This document shows positions 1-49,760 of a DNA stretch of 64,000 nt, one piece after another. Origin of the DNA: Dolomedes plantarius (Eukaryota; Arthropoda; Arachnida; Araneae; Dolomedidae); assembly GCA_907164885.2 (NCBI GenBank), contig OU015490.1:204233661-204297660 (forward strand). Direction: 5' to 3'. The notes beneath the pieces were generated by a model, which did not search any database, was not told the origin of the DNA, and worked only from the letters and a program-made list of their open reading frames with translations. The first letter of the stretch is position 1; every line of letters begins with the position of its first letter. Both the position numbers and the translations under genes were made by a program.

Positions 1-188
1 TAGGAAGGCAAATGGAGAGAAAAACTAAGTAGGCCGGATCAAGGAAGAGGCGCTTTCAATTCGATGAATCTTTATTTAATGTAGTTTCCGGGGAACATCA
101 ATTAGATTTATTCGAACACATCGGACGACGCTGGCCCGGGATGGGGCCCCGCCCGCACATCGGAAAGTTCTCCAATCTTATATAACTG
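1..188. other. Unassigned leading segment
   Basis: No gene or repeat boundary recognised. A GC-richer patch around 121-170 (several CpG and a GGGGCCCC core) contrasts with the AT-rich surroundings. Confidence 0.3.
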
Positions 189-445
189 TTATATGAGGCG
201 TTGAAGCAAAGTGGTGTAAGTCACATTTTCAACTTTTTTCATTTGGGGTCAAATATGTAATATCCATGTTCAATTTATGGTGGAATTGTAAATAGTTATT
301 ATTTGCAATATTGTAATAATTGTTATAAATTTTAATTTGTTCAATTTATGGTGGAATTTTTTGTAGTTTTTGCAGTTAAACTCTTTTGACTTGCACCACT
401 TGACTTACTGACTTACACCACTTTGCCTTTCACCGCCTCATATAA
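189..445. mobile_element. MITE-like element with long TIRs
   Basis: The left end reads TTATATGAGGCG followed by AAAGTGGTGTAAGTCA. The right end is the reverse complement with a few mismatches and small gaps (CTTACACCACTTTGCC then CGCCTCATATAA). The interior is AT-rich with the phrase TTCAATTTATGGTGGAAT occurring twice. No coding capacity. Confidence 0.6.
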
Positions 446-967
446 CGGGGCAGCGCGTGTCTTAGGGGAAAAACCACTAGATTATTTTTGTTGGATTTGA
501 GGGGTAATGCTTTATTGCAAAAGGGTGAAAGAATTTAGATTGGCGTTTTTAATGTTAACGGAAAGGTTTGAAATTTATTTCATATATATATATATAAGAC
601 CATTAGAAAATGGGGCCTAACTGCACTCCCTGGGCCTCGCCCTCTAGTGCAGACTTTCAGAGAATAAGCAGCTGGGAATGGACGGAATCTTGAAAAAGGA
701 GAAAAGTGATTGGAGCGCTCAGGTTCCGTGAGTTCATAGAAGTCAAAGTGAGCAAGCAACTTGCAGGGACAGTAGATTGGTGGGTCCACGATCGATGCCA
801 AGTTCTGCAGAAGTGAGAGAAGGAAGTTTGAGGATAGCAGTACATGTTTTTTAGATTTTATAAGATTTTTATTATGTTTTTTGCCTTGGCAAGTATCTTT
901 TTTTTCCCCCGGAAAGAAAAAGACTAAAAACAACATTTAAGAAAGAGACAGGGCCTTCTCCTGTTTG

Positions 968-969
<2 letters not shown>
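446..969. other. Non-coding segment, no feature
   Basis: AT-rich with a short GC-richer stretch at 600-850. The open frames here have no family resemblance. Confidence 0.3.

Positions 970-1004
<35 letters not shown>
970..1004. repeat. (AT)n microsatellite
   Basis: Uninterrupted alternating TA for about 35 bp, then a T-rich run. Confidence 0.9.
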
Positions 1005-1008
<4 letters not shown>

Positions 1009-1039
1009 TTATATATAAATAATCTTTTGCTAACTATCT

Positions 1040-1109
1040 ACGTCCCGCCCCTGATTATCACTCAAACCCGCCTCCCACAGGGGAAAGGCGCGACCCCAGG
1101 TTGAGAATC
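1040..1109. mobile_element. hAT-type terminal fragment
   Basis: The segment ends in CCCCAGGTTGAGAATCATTG, which read in reverse (CAATGATTCTCAACCTGG) resembles hAT termini of the CAGTGATTCTCAACC type. No matching left end was found, so this is a truncated remnant. Confidence 0.35.
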
Positions 1110-3869
1110 ATTGCTCTAAATAGATTGACTTATGTGTTTCAGATCTTGCAAATAAAAGACTGGCAAAAATTTCTAAAATTTTTCATGTGCTAGATTGTGC
1201 CAAATTTTTTAAATGCGGCTTTCAGTGACCCCTTATCGAACGATTAACGCGTTTATTAGAAAACAATTTAGTTTGTCTCAGCTGTTTCCTTTTCAGCTCT
1301 GCATTTTCCTTTGCTTTTCAATTATTGTATCAATTGTTCCGAATTGTTTATTAAAATGCCTAGGGATAAAGCTGAAATTTATCTAAGGAAAACAGATTTT
1401 ATTAAATGATATTGTTTCTAAATTTTAACAGTGAATTTTAATCTTGTATAACAAATTTAAATTAATTACGAAAAGAATTTTGTTACTGCTTGTTTTTAAA
1501 TGTTGAAAATTATATACTTTTATAGAGCAACACTAAAATATAATTCATAATCAGTATATATTAACATGAAAACGTCAAAGAAGTAATTCCAAACATTTTA
1601 AATCAGGCCCTTAAAAATTTGTAGAGTCCTCATTGAAACTCCGTGATTTTAGTTTTAAAAAATGAGTAAGAATCTTTTTAAATTTTAGCAGCTGACTGCT
1701 AACACAGATCATTAATTATTAAAATCCAACAACTATAAGTGTGTCTTTCGCCGGAGTGTCTCTACCGAATGGTTCCCGAGCTTTCAGAATTTGAAAACCG
1801 TACTTCGTTTTCCTTCGGCAAACAAAATAACAGCAGTTCTGCGGCAGTGGAGTCGTCCGGTCTGGCTGACGTACAGCAGCACATGAGGTGATGTGCAGGG
1901 AGGGGCTATTTTTGCTTGCTTGACGGAAAGGTACAAATATCTCTCGGGAATAGGCAGTTTTCTGTTTATATTTCCTCCTTTTTGCTTCTTCGCTTAGACA
2001 GGAAAAAAAAATGGTATGCAGTGTTAGGACAGGCATGAGTTGACTATGCCCGCAGCTTGAAAAACTTATTTTACAGAGAATTATAGAGGTACCTAGCAAA
2101 AAAAAAAAATTCATCTTCTGATGTCGATTTAAAAATGAATAAAACATCATTATAATAATCCTCGATTTAATTTGTATCAACATTTCTTAAAAACTTATTA
2201 CTAATTAATTTCCGACGGCACAGAGCAGATGTTTACACCTTTTTAAAACGAAATGTCCTACTATATAATCAGTGTTTTAAATAAAAAATATTTATTTCTT
2301 GAATGTTCATCCGTACAGCCCTTTCTCTGATCCATCTCATTTTATTTTCTTAGAACATTATTAGTATTATGCCCCATGTCTATTTCGCAGCCTTTCATAA
2401 ACCATCCATTATTTTTATATCTAAGTTGAGAAAGCGCCCTCAGCACAATGGTGACGCACCGGGTCACTTTGAAAGAATATGAATAATATTGATTTTATAC
2501 TCTTTTGTCATTTTTTTTTCAAATAAATTTGGTGGTAGATACGGATGTATGATTCGTAGCCTTATGTTGAAGTTCTTTTTATAAAAGCATCTTCGATAAA
2601 GGATAGAATTTCTTTGAATGTAAGGGACTATTCTGGGAATAAGTCGAATTGATTTAACATTCTTTCCGAAACTTTAATTTTCTGCTGTGGAAGAAATCAG
2701 CAATAATCATGAATCCTTTATAATGTAACTTTCTTTAGAGTGGAACGAAAACTGCAGTTTGTTTTCTTCTTTTATGCTGTATTAATCTTTTTTTTTTCTC
2801 TTCTCTTGCAATCATTTAAGCAGATTCATGAGTCACATAGTCGCAATGTTTTTCAGTCTGTATCCGACTGAGAGATTTGCATAGATTTACAACGAGATCT
2901 GCACTCTACCATATGCCTAGGCCAAAGGCGGTTAGAATTATGCTTTTGAGACTTTCTTAAATTCATATCTTTGAGTCGTATATATTTTACTGTTTCTACA
3001 GCAGTATTTAGTGGCACCTTTATTGCACTTGAAAGTCTTTGTATTTTCTTTTAAAATTGATACTCCCTTTATAAGAAAACGTTTTAAAAGCACCGTCGTC
3101 TTTGGACATTTATTTGTTTATTGTTATTTTTACTAGATGTGATTGTTGACTAATTTTACCATGTTTTTATTAACTCGCTTTCTTGTTTGTTTGTGTGTGT
3201 GTGTTTGTCCGGTACAAATCTTGCAATCGATTTCCCGACTAGCAATTAACTTCATTTTCTTTCAAGTTGATGGGATAATTCATCAAAAAATTTTAAAGTA
3301 TTTATTAATACATAGAATTGTTAAGTTTATATGATTCAACAGAAAATATAAAAAACATGGTATATAAAGAGTTCATATTATCTTGTAATTATTTCCTTTT
3401 CTGTTATGTCTATTTTTCGGAAAAATGTTTCATAACTTGCCGTTTAGCAAATGGTTTTGAAACAGCCCAAAAATTGTGTTTTCAGAGGGCGAACCTTCAG
3501 AAAACATTTCAAAATATTTCGTCAAACTGCAAATCTCAAAATTAGACGACCCCCCCTCTCCCCCCCCCCCCCCCAAAAAAAAAATAAATAAATAATAAAA
3601 TAAAATAAATTAAAAAAAATATTTGCAATTAAATAACTGGAATTTAAAAAAAAAACGCATTTAGCTGTAAACAAAACTACAACTAAAAAATAATTGAACA
3701 ATACCACAAATTTTTTAATCAGTTTCGAAAAGGCGTTAAAAATTAGATAAATGTTGTCATACGGTGAAGACAATGAATTTTAAATACATTGATCGAACGT
3801 TACGATTAAATTCTTTTGGTGAATTACGGGTTTTAAACCACTTTGAAAATATCTTCCACATCCTCTTGT
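1110..3869. other. Non-coding upstream region
   Basis: Mostly AT-rich. 1720-1960 is noticeably richer in CpG and GC. A (C)n(A)n tract lies at about 3549-3585. The 154-codon open frame on the - strand here has low-complexity composition and no recognisable domain, so I do not call it a gene. Confidence 0.35.
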
Positions 3870-4310
3870 CAGGCCCGGACTTAGAGACTCAGGGCCCCTA
3901 GGCACTTGACATTTGAGCCCCCCCACCATCTCGAAGCTATTTTGGAAATTTAGCAAATTAAATGCACTAGTACAGAACATATAATTTTTAATCGACTTTA
4001 ATGACTTTAATAAACATCAGAATAATACAGTCTATGTTACTATAGTTACGTTATTCTATAAAATTTACAGAATCATACAACGAAACGAAGAGGCCTAATT
4101 CTAGCTTTGTTGCGCGCAGGGCTGTAAGTTATATTATGAGCGCCCTGTTTTGGCAAAATGTAGTAAAAATATTTATTATAATATTATTTTCGATAAAGCT
4201 TTTTGATAAGGCAAGTCAGGGTTTTGAGCTAATGTAAAGCCACCGGGGCCCCTAGGCTGGCTGGGCCCCTAGGCCGGCGCCTTGTAGGCCTAGGCAGGAA
4301 TCCAGCACTG
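3870..4310. mobile_element. Non-autonomous hAT element with perfect 8-bp TSD
   Basis: Left end CAGGCCCGGACTTAG; right end read inward CAGTGCTGGATTCC. The element is flanked on both sides by CCTCTTGT (3862-3869 and 4311-4318). It contains two GGCCCCTAGGC-like blocks near the ends. 441 bp, no coding capacity. Confidence 0.82.
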
Positions 4311-5268
4311 CCTCTTGTTATTGGTCTTTGACATGTAGGTAAATATCTCGTTGTATATTAATGCCTTTTCTGTAAATTAACTGGTGTAACTCTATCCATT
4401 AGTTCACTATCAATCAACACACTTTCACATATTGCTCCAATCTTTCCGTAAATATTAATAATTCACCCTCCTGTCAGCAATCAATTAAATTTGACGTTCA
4501 ACATTCACAATAGTCGTTCGATCTTGATAGTGCGTCCCTTGTCATAGAATTTTCGTTCGGCTGTCACAGTTGATTAGGAATCAACAAGACATTGTAAAGG
4601 TCTGTTCGTCATTTTTTAGTTTACTTTTGCTTAGTATAGAAATAGAAATCAAAAGATAAAAAAAAGCGTCAAATTCCACGAACAATTTATGTTTATCTGA
4701 CTATTGTGACAAGAAGGGATGAAGGTGACTCTTGATGAGTTGGTAGGTTTTAAGTAACATTTAATGCACTTAATTGTAAAGATTTTTTTTTCAATGAGTT
4801 TAAAACAAAACTGAAGCTACCACGTGCGGAAAATTATTCATCAATGATGGTTCATTCATCAGTGATGGTTTTACGCAGATAAGCATGGAAATTGGAAACT
4901 AATTCCTTCAGGTAGGAATGTCAAACATGCAGATTCATAAAATCCACTAAACAAATTTCAAATTAGCATCTAGTTTGATAGTCAGTCACAAGTAATGATC
5001 CTCGGCCTGATGAAGAACTATTATTTCTTTTAAACGAGTTTCCAATATAAGTTTTTGTCGTAGATTTTAAGAGGCTGAGTGTTTTAGCGTTTTACAGATA
5101 TTTCATGTAAGGAAGAAAAGAAAGATGTTGCCAAAGAACAGAGGTAAGCATTCGGGATGAACGAAACACACACACACGTACACACAAATCCGTTTATCTT
5201 ATTAATGTGGTATCTAATCATGGACAAAAATTAGTTTTACAAATATTTTGACAGGTTAAATTCTATTA
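4311..5268. other. Non-coding segment, no feature
   Basis: AT-rich. A near-duplicate phrase (TTCATCA.TGATGGTT) occurs twice at 4836-4872. Nothing else recognised. Confidence 0.3.
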
Positions 5269-5437
5269 CAGTGAAATTTCTGTAGCCGGTCACTCCTCTA
5301 AACGGCTATATTTACTTCAGAACCGATTACAGAGTCCATAGAGTAACTGTTATGAAAGAAACCTCTTTTCCACAGCCACCCCTCAAAACGGCCACTTTTT
5401 CGGAACCATTACTGGCCGCCATAGAGAAGTTTCAATG
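5269..5437. mobile_element. 169-bp MITE, TA-flanked
   Basis: Left end CAGTGAAATTTCTGTAGCCG; right end read inward CATTGAAACTTCTCTATGGC. TA dinucleotides flank both ends. The CAGT start and TA target suggest a Tc1/mariner or Tigger-derived MITE. Confidence 0.62.
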
Positions 5438-5624
5438 TATATGGTATTTATCATATCGAAATATTTACTTGAATGACATATTTTTTGAGGTGCCACAAGC
5501 CATTTATAAATTATTTTTGTTACATTTATGAGTTTTACTATATATTTTCTGTGATTTCCAGTGTTAAAATTACTGTAAATTTTCTTGGATTTTAGGAATA
5601 ATTTTGGATCAAAAGGAGGGGAAA

Positions 5625-5690
5625 ATATCTCTCTCTCTCTCTCTCTCTCTCCACCCCCCCCCCCCCAAAAAAAAAAAAAAAAAAAAAGAT
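5625..5690. repeat. (CT)n then (C)n then (A)n tract
   Basis: About 26 bp of alternating CT, then a run of C, then a run of A, forming one compound microsatellite. Confidence 0.9.
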
Positions 5691-5879
5691 ATCAATAAAA
5701 ATTGTAATTTTTGATTGGTTCTCAAAGTTTGTTTTTCAGGTTAAAATATTGACAGTTCAAATGCCAATATAAAATTAATCTTCTTTTGTTCATTATTAGA
5801 AGTCAAGAATTACAATTTTTTCGTTCCAGCCAAATTATTTTTAAAATTAGGAACAGTACGAAGGAATGATCTATTTAAG

Positions 5880-6800
5880 TTACATAAGCGGAAAATTTCC
5901 CGTATCCAGGAACCACTTTGCGATAATTGACGTCACACCTGGTAAAAAATACACGCACTAGTGCTGGCTCTTCAAGTCCAGCAAGGGTTTCTTGGCAATA
6001 TTTGCAGCTGCAAGCCATTTTAGGATTACTTTAGGCGTTGTGAAACGTTTTGAAAAAGTTAAGAAATAAGTTAAAAGGAGTCTTAGCCTTAAAATTTTAC
6101 ACGGAGAGGTAGGTTAGAGAAAGCCGGTTGTAGTGGTCAATACGAGAAAAGGGGAAGTGTTTAGGAATAAAAATATTTATGGTGAAGAAGGAAAAACGTA
6201 GGACAATAGCGCGGTTTCCTTTGAATAAGTAACCGATGAGTTAAAAAGGCCCGCTCTGCTCCATAAATAGTAGCTCGGTGAAAAGAGTTGCGTAGAGGCG
6301 AGGGTCAGTCTAAAAAGCCCCTTAGAATATGGAATATAAGAATTACTGAAATTTGCGAAACAGTGAGTATTGTTGAGTCATATAAAGATTAGAGAGGGGA
6401 GATTTAAGAAAAAATAAAATACAAAGAAAAATGAAGGAAAGAACGGGTTGCAGAAAAAAGGAGAATATAGGTCCAATGAGATTTTGTGAATTTAATAAAG
6501 AAAAATGTTATGGCCATTGGGATAGAGTTTTAAGACGTAGGTGGAGTTTAGATGGAGAAGAAAATATTATGATTGGAAGGTAGAAACGGATATGGAAAAT
6601 TGAGATTGGTATTAAGAGGGGGCTTAGATTCGAGAAGGGGGAGATCAAATTTTGAGATTGAAGTTTTTTGCAGAGAGCGAGAAGCCTGCGCGCTCGCTCT
6701 GTGATGTGACTTTCGAGCCGCCCTGCGATTACGTTGGAGCGTGATGGCAGCTCCTTAGCCAGGCCGACTTTGGGTCAGTCTCTACTTTTCTGTTGAAGGA
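5880..6800 (+). promoter_or_regulatory. Possible promoter-like, GC-richer region (speculative)
   Basis: Contains a perfect CRE-like octamer TGACGTCA at 5928-5935, a TATA-like CATAAATAG near 6261, and a CpG-dense patch at about 6670-6760 that includes an imperfect stem (CAGAGAGCGAG with CTCGCTCTGTG). It lies 2.3-3.2 kb upstream of the first recognised choline kinase exon on the same strand. No coding exon was found in it, so the link to the gene is only a guess. Confidence 0.2.
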
Positions 6801-8234
6801 CAGTACTTGAATATTAAGTTTAAATTTAATATCACATAAATGATTCCTATTATGGTGAGGGCCCAAGTTAGTACTTAAAGAATATTAATCATCTTATACA
6901 TGTGGTTATGAGAATAGTAATCATTTTAATATTTTATAACTTAACTTTATTACAAAAACAAATAAACAATTATGTTAATTTGTAATCATGTTATCATTTA
7001 AAACATTTAGTTGTGTGTCTTTTTCTACAGAGTTTACACGGTGGGTTAATCGAAGCTGTTAATTTTTAAATTTAATATTTTAATCGGCACAAAACCCATT
7101 TTCCACCTATTACTAGGTCCATTATAGGAAATCCCCAATATATCTCTAATAAAATCGTAATTTTCGATACACTGCTTGTAAAGTTGAATTCTTCATAATC
7201 TGTAAATTGTGGATGATAAAATTGGCCAAGGGTGGTCTAAAATATATGGGCTTGGATTTTTTAATTTTTTTTTTTTTTGGGGGGGGGGGGATATTAAAAG
7301 TTTTAAATTAACGCGCGTGTAGTATGCGCGGAAATATTAAACATAACATTAAAATCTGATGTACAATGTCACATCGTGTGTGGCATTAAACAGTCTTTTT
7401 GGTATCAGGCTGGCCCATTCATGTGTGTTTGGTCGCGCATTCCAAATATTTTTAACGGGCCTGAATTCTTGAGTTATTTCCTTCGCCGCAGAGAGAACTG
7501 TATAAGCTTTTTTTTTCTTTCTCACTTTTTTCTTTCCCCGTCGTTCGTTCTTCAAACTTATTCCGTTTGACGTCATAACTCATTGTTTCCCTCCCGTGTG
7601 AGGTTGCGACACTTTTATGCCCCTGCTTTTTCTATTGTAAGTCCCTTTAAATTTATTAAAACACTGTATCAGCAAGATGACGCTGTGTCTCTTTTTTTTT
7701 CCTGTCATAAATCAGATGTCAGAATGTTTCGCCAGATGTACTTGTAGAAGACAGGTGTAACTTGCCAATACTCAGGTTCTGAAACCTTGAAAGCCTTTAA
7801 ATTTCTGAAAGTTTTATCTTATGATATGCGGCGTTGATATGGGTGATGAAAGATCCTGGGGAGCAGTTGATTAAATTAATATATCTTCTTTTGTTTGTCA
7901 TTCTTTGTGTAGCATGAAACTTTAACTCAACTGATATGACTAGCAGAATGATAAATATTCCTGAAGAATTTTATATGAGCTGCTGTTAAATCGTACTAAT
8001 TTATAAATCGCAGTAAACAACAATTCTGTTTGCTCAAATACAGTGACTCAACCACCTCCCAAGAGGCCTAAAAATCAGAAAAAAAAAGTCCCTGAGCCCC
8101 CCCAGTTTTCTTATTATATATAATAGTTTTCTTATTATATACAATGTGTTGTCTAGTCCTTTTTTTAACTCTTGCCTTTAATGCATTTAGAGGACGCCGT
8201 GAAATCGGCATTTACTCGCCGGACACACGTATTA
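6801..8234. other. Non-coding segment, no gene
   Basis: AT-rich. A poly-T followed by poly-G tract lies at about 7260-7291. The short frames near 7349-7576 are low complexity (Phe, Lys or Arg rich) and unsupported. Confidence 0.3.
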
Positions 8235-8954
8235 AGGGGACAGTGGACCTTCAAACCTGACTTTTTTTGTTTTGAATGGATTTGCTTGAAATTTGAATAT
8301 GTGATTAGTACCATAGATATGTAAAAGTGGTTAAAATTTAAAGATGAAATATTAATAATTTATGAATTATGAATTATTAATTATATCAATAATTGGCCTA
8401 ATTAAAAATGTTCCAGGCTCATTTCTTTCGCATATAATATGGTAATTTTTATTTACAGGATACCTTATAGAACTAACAATGAAACTTATTGCTTATTTTG
8501 AGCATTCATTGAAAATATAAAGAGAAAAAATAATAATAGTGAAAAAACCTTTTTTATTACGCAAAATACCTATAAATCATCTTTTCAAGTACAAAATTTA
8601 GAAATTCTGAGCTACGAAGCATAATTTTTTTCAATAAGATTTATTTGATATACAGTTAAGTATATAAAACTTAAATTTCAAAGCAATACGATAATTAGAA
8701 ATGCGCCCGGAGCAGTTTGAATATTCGTATGACATTAAAATTTTTATTTTGAGAAAAACACATTTAAAGTTATTGCTATTAGTAACCACATGATATCTAA
8801 ATTAAATTAAAATGCCTATAACTAGGAAAGTAATCACAGAAATAAAAAATTCTTTTTGCAACACATTCCTACTCGTAGTTTCACAATTCAATAAAATAAA
8901 AAAAAATCGAATTTTTGGACATCTTTCACAATTTTGAAAGTCCACTGTCCCCCT
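8235..8954. mobile_element. 720-bp TIR element of unknown superfamily
   Basis: Left end AGGGGACAGTGGACCTTCAA; right end read inward AGGGGGACAGTGGACTTTCA. About 20 bp of near-identical inverted termini enclose AT-rich, non-coding DNA. The left flank ends in TTA and the right begins AAT, so target duplication is unclear. Confidence 0.6.
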
Positions 8955-9022
8955 AATATAACATTGCGTAATGTAAATGCACTCTCTCTTAACCTAGAAT
9001 TATGACCTTTTCTGTCAAATAA

Positions 9023-46087
<37,065 letters not shown>

Positions 46088-46711
46088 ATCTGTCAACTAT
46101 TGCTAGCATCTAATACAGAACATGCCTATTCCAAATTATCGTATGTTCAGATGCAACTCTGTATATAGAATTTAACCCTCTGCTGTTACTAAACAATGTC
46201 AGAGCATATTTTGTGGGAGCTTTTCAAAATGTCATGCAGGTGATCAACTATCGTCAAACGTGTTTGTGTGCTGTCAGAATGCTTTGGTTAATTTTTTGTA
46301 GTGTGTGAGGTTAAGAGTATAGGGTATTTTTATGAGTTTGTTTTATGGAAATAATGCTGTGTATTGCTGTATAGCCTGCAGTTTGTAAGCTTAAATTATG
46401 CCTTAAATTTTGCACAGATCAGTAAAAATGTATTTTGAAATAAGAGAATTGTGTGAGTGTAGAATGGAAAAAGATTTCATTGACACTATATGACGTACAA
46501 GTGGTATTGGTAAATTTTACTTATTTAGTTCTTTCTGTTTGTCAGTGTTTGAATCTAATAGATAAAAAATATATTTTTTTAACAAGGTTGTCTGTCACAT
46601 CCTCTGATGTCAAAGTCATAAAACCCAAATCTGAGTTATGAATTTTTTCCCCCTTTTGCATTTGCTTTTAACTCTGTTTATGTAGAGAATATAAACTCAA
46701 GTTTTGTTATA

Positions 46712-46813
46712 CAGTCGATTCCAGTTAAGTGGACCACAGGTTAATCGGACCAGCCTGTTATTAGGACCAAAATGATTGTGTCCGAATGTGGTCCGATTAA
46801 CCACAATCAACTG
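46712..46813. mobile_element. TA-flanked MITE within the choline kinase 3' UTR
   Basis: Left end CAGTCGATTCCAGTTAAGTG; right end read inward CAGTTGATTGTGGTTAATCG. TA flanks both sides. 102 bp, almost all stem. Confidence 0.75.
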
Positions 46814-47505
46814 TATATTGGTTCTGAAACTTTTTACTTGCACAAATGCACACACAAATAAAAAAATTTAATTCTTGTGAGAATGATCCTGTTTTTAATT
46901 TTCAGAACAAAAATGCTTTGAAGTGGCTTGCAAAATATATTTTTCTCTTTAATTTAACTGACATGCATAGTTAAGTTGCTGTAAACTAAAATGAAGATCC
47001 AGGAAAAGAAAATAATCTCTTCCAGTCATTCTTAAATGTTGTTAAAACTTAAGTATCATAATTCATAGTTTTTAAAATAAATATTAGAGGCTAAAAGTCA
47101 TAAATGAATAAATTTTAAAACTGAAATTAACTGTTGAGTTAAAATAAAATCTTAAAATCATAAAAGTGAACATTTTAAGGTTATTAGAAAACTTAATGAA
47201 CCATTTCTGGGAATTTACTGTAGCAAATTTATCAAAACTGTTGGTTAAATTTAGGTAATGTTTTGTTTTAACTAATTAATTTAGTGTACAATTTGATACT
47301 CTTGGCTAAAAAATATGCTTAACAGTTGTAGGCTGAAATTTTAGTTATTTAATATTCTTTAAATTCATTTTCAGGACAAAAACGTCACTGAAAAGCTTTT
47401 GAAGCATCTTTATATCATGAAATTTTCTATAAGTCTTTGTCAGAACACAGAGTTGACTTTCAAATGCCCAGTAGGCAATCTGTTATATGTTAAAAATTAT
47501 ATATC

Positions 47506-47511
47506 AATAAA
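47506..47511 (+). terminator. Candidate polyadenylation signal AATAAA
   Basis: AATAAA about 1.4 kb after the stop codon, followed within 30 bp by a T-rich segment and a strong stem-loop (47539-47592). Other AATAAA hexamers, for example at 51183, could be used for longer forms. Confidence 0.45.
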
Positions 47512-47538
47512 CTGTATTCTTGTTATTTAATAAAAAAT

Positions 47539-47592
47539 CTTAAGAAAAAAATTGACATAGAACCTACCACTATGTCAATTTTTTTTCTTAAG
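47539..47592. repeat. Strong stem-loop just 3' of the polyadenylation signal
   Basis: The arm CTTAAGAAAAAAATTGACAT continues to AG. It pairs with CTATGTCAAT, a T-run and CTTAAG. Stem of 22 bp with one bulged T and a 9-nt loop. Confidence 0.9.
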
Positions 47593-47810
47593 TTCAACAA
47601 CTAAGAAAAGAATCGACTAAAAGTATTTGATGGAAGTTAAAAAAACTGTCAAATATTTTCTTATTTCCGTACTGGAGAAACGTTAAATGCTATCCAGTCA
47701 TTACATCCTGAGAAAAAAATTAACCTAGAACTACTACTAAATCAACTAAAAGTATTTGATGGAAGTTAAAAAAAACTGTCAAATATTTTCTTATTTCCTT
47801 ACATTTCCAT
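47593..47810. repeat. Direct duplication, about 130-bp spacing
   Basis: CTAAAAGTATTTGATGGAAG followed by AAAACTGTCAAATATTTTC occurs twice (from about 47618 and 47749). Confidence 0.8.
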
Positions 47811-49760
47811 AATAGTTATTTTTAGATATATATCTGAATTAAAGCTTTCAATGGTGCTAATTCCTGCTTTAAAAGAAATGAAATTGAGATTCTAGGATTG
47901 TTATTGAAATAGGGATTTTAAGGGATCATAAGTTTGCATAATAGAAATCAATTATATTTCAGTAATTCACTTGTTAGATTATCCACACACACTCACAGTT
48001 TTTTAATTAAAATTATTTTTATTTATTAATAAGTTACAGCATTATTTTCATAATTTTATGTTGTATGTTCAGTCAGGAGATATTATTATAAAACTTATTT
48101 TCATATTGTGTTATGACATGTTACATGAGTAAAGCTAAAATGTGAATTATAATGTTGTTCAGTCGATACGAAGAATAAGTACCTTTTTTTTTTTCTCTCT
48201 GTTGATCACCTTTTTATGTCTAGTTGTCATGTGATATTTTATGCAGATTGTGTAAATTAACTGTGTAGTTGTGTACATTTATATATATACATATAAGTAA
48301 GTATCTTGTACAATCTGACCAACTACATTAATGTGATATTTTTATGTAAACCTAGGGTACTTATGATTGGAACTTAAAAGTTGTAAATACTTCCCTGTGA
48401 GGAATTTCTCATTTTAAAATGCTTGTCATTTTTATTTTCTTATTTAACACAAATTTTTGTTGATTCATATCATGTTGATTTCACTTGTTTCTTGGAGAAA
48501 AATATTTATTTTATTAATCTATTTTAACTCTTTTGTTCATATGGATATATTTATTTGAAATCTTGTATTTAATTTTATCATTGAGTCTTAAAGCACTTCC
48601 TCTTCATTAATTTTTGATGTAATCCTGAGCACTTAGTTTTTTACCCAAACAGAATTCAAAATTGACATCATTTCTGAAAAGAATAAATACTGTGCCAATA
48701 CCTTTTTCACCCCCTTCCCAAACACAAATTACTAAATCAAATAATTTTATGTGTGCTTTTTTACGTATTGTTGACTCTTATTGAATTATGTTATATTTTT
48801 GTTAGAGAGGTCCAATTTGTTTATAAGAGTTAGATTTGAGTTCTTACTTATTTACTTCTCTAACTTTGAATGTGGTAAGGTCATTGTGTTCTTATAGTTA
48901 GCTAGCATTTTAATGCTATTCAGCTCTCCAATTACCTGGAAAGCAAGGGTACTGATGAATTGAAATTCTTGAAACTGAAAAGCATTAATCAGTATAAAAT
49001 ATGAGCTGCATTTTGAGACTTATGATTATAATAGTTTTGCATAAATTGATATGTTTATTTTGTGAAAATATCTTTTAGAATCTATTTACAATTAAGGATA
49101 TCTGGACACATATTTTGTATTAGTAATTAAACTTTAAAATAAAAAATTGTCTAATATTTCTTTATGAAACTAATATATTTTTATTCAGTTTTTAATTATT
49201 TGTCGAAAACATGAGACATGTTTCTGTCCCTGCTTACCTTTTCACAATTTTAACGGTTATTTCACAGAAAAATTTCCATTCACAGTTTATGAACAAAAGT
49301 TTAAATACAAATTTCTGAATATTATGTTATTTATTAAAATTTTAATTTGGAGTTATATTTGATTTTAAAGTATTGCTCTAAAATTCCAGGTAAAGCTATT
49401 TTAAGACTATAATTTCAGTGGTCATAAGTCACAATTTGTGACTTATAAGAGGAATAAATTTTTAAATTATTTTTTTTTTTAATATGCTAAGTGTGGTTCA
49501 AAAGTAGACTTTTTGAGAAAGTTTCTTGTAGTTTTCTTTTTTTTCCCTTTTAAACTCATTCAAATTACAATCAAGATTTCTATAATGCTGTAAGCCAAAA
49601 GCCATAACCAAGAAAGCAAAATAGAAATTAATAAACACACATTTGTATGCAAATCTGTAAATTTATAAAATCATACATTTTAATTTATATGTTGTAACTC
49701 TGATATTTTCATTCCGTAACCTTTTATTTTTAATTTTGTGTTTTAAGTTCCTTTTATTTA
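47811..49760. other. AT-rich downstream flank
   Basis: No gene or element recognised. Confidence 0.4.

Larger units (their letters stand above)
46088..47511 (+). other. Probable 3' UTR of choline kinase
   Basis: AT-rich, no open frame of interest. It extends from the stop codon to the first well-placed AATAAA. A 102-bp TIR element (46712-46813) lies inside it, so mature transcripts would carry a transposon-derived hairpin if this end is used. The extent is inferred, not proven. Confidence 0.5.

Noticed and set aside
1719..2183. 154-codon open frame on the - strand
   Set aside because: No domain, no homology I recognise; composition looks like chance reading of a moderately GC-rich patch.
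5102..5147. Tiny candidate first exon (ATG at 5125, donor-like GTAAGC)
   Set aside because: A matching acceptor and an in-phase join to exon A are not supported, and the residues do not resemble the choline kinase amino terminus.
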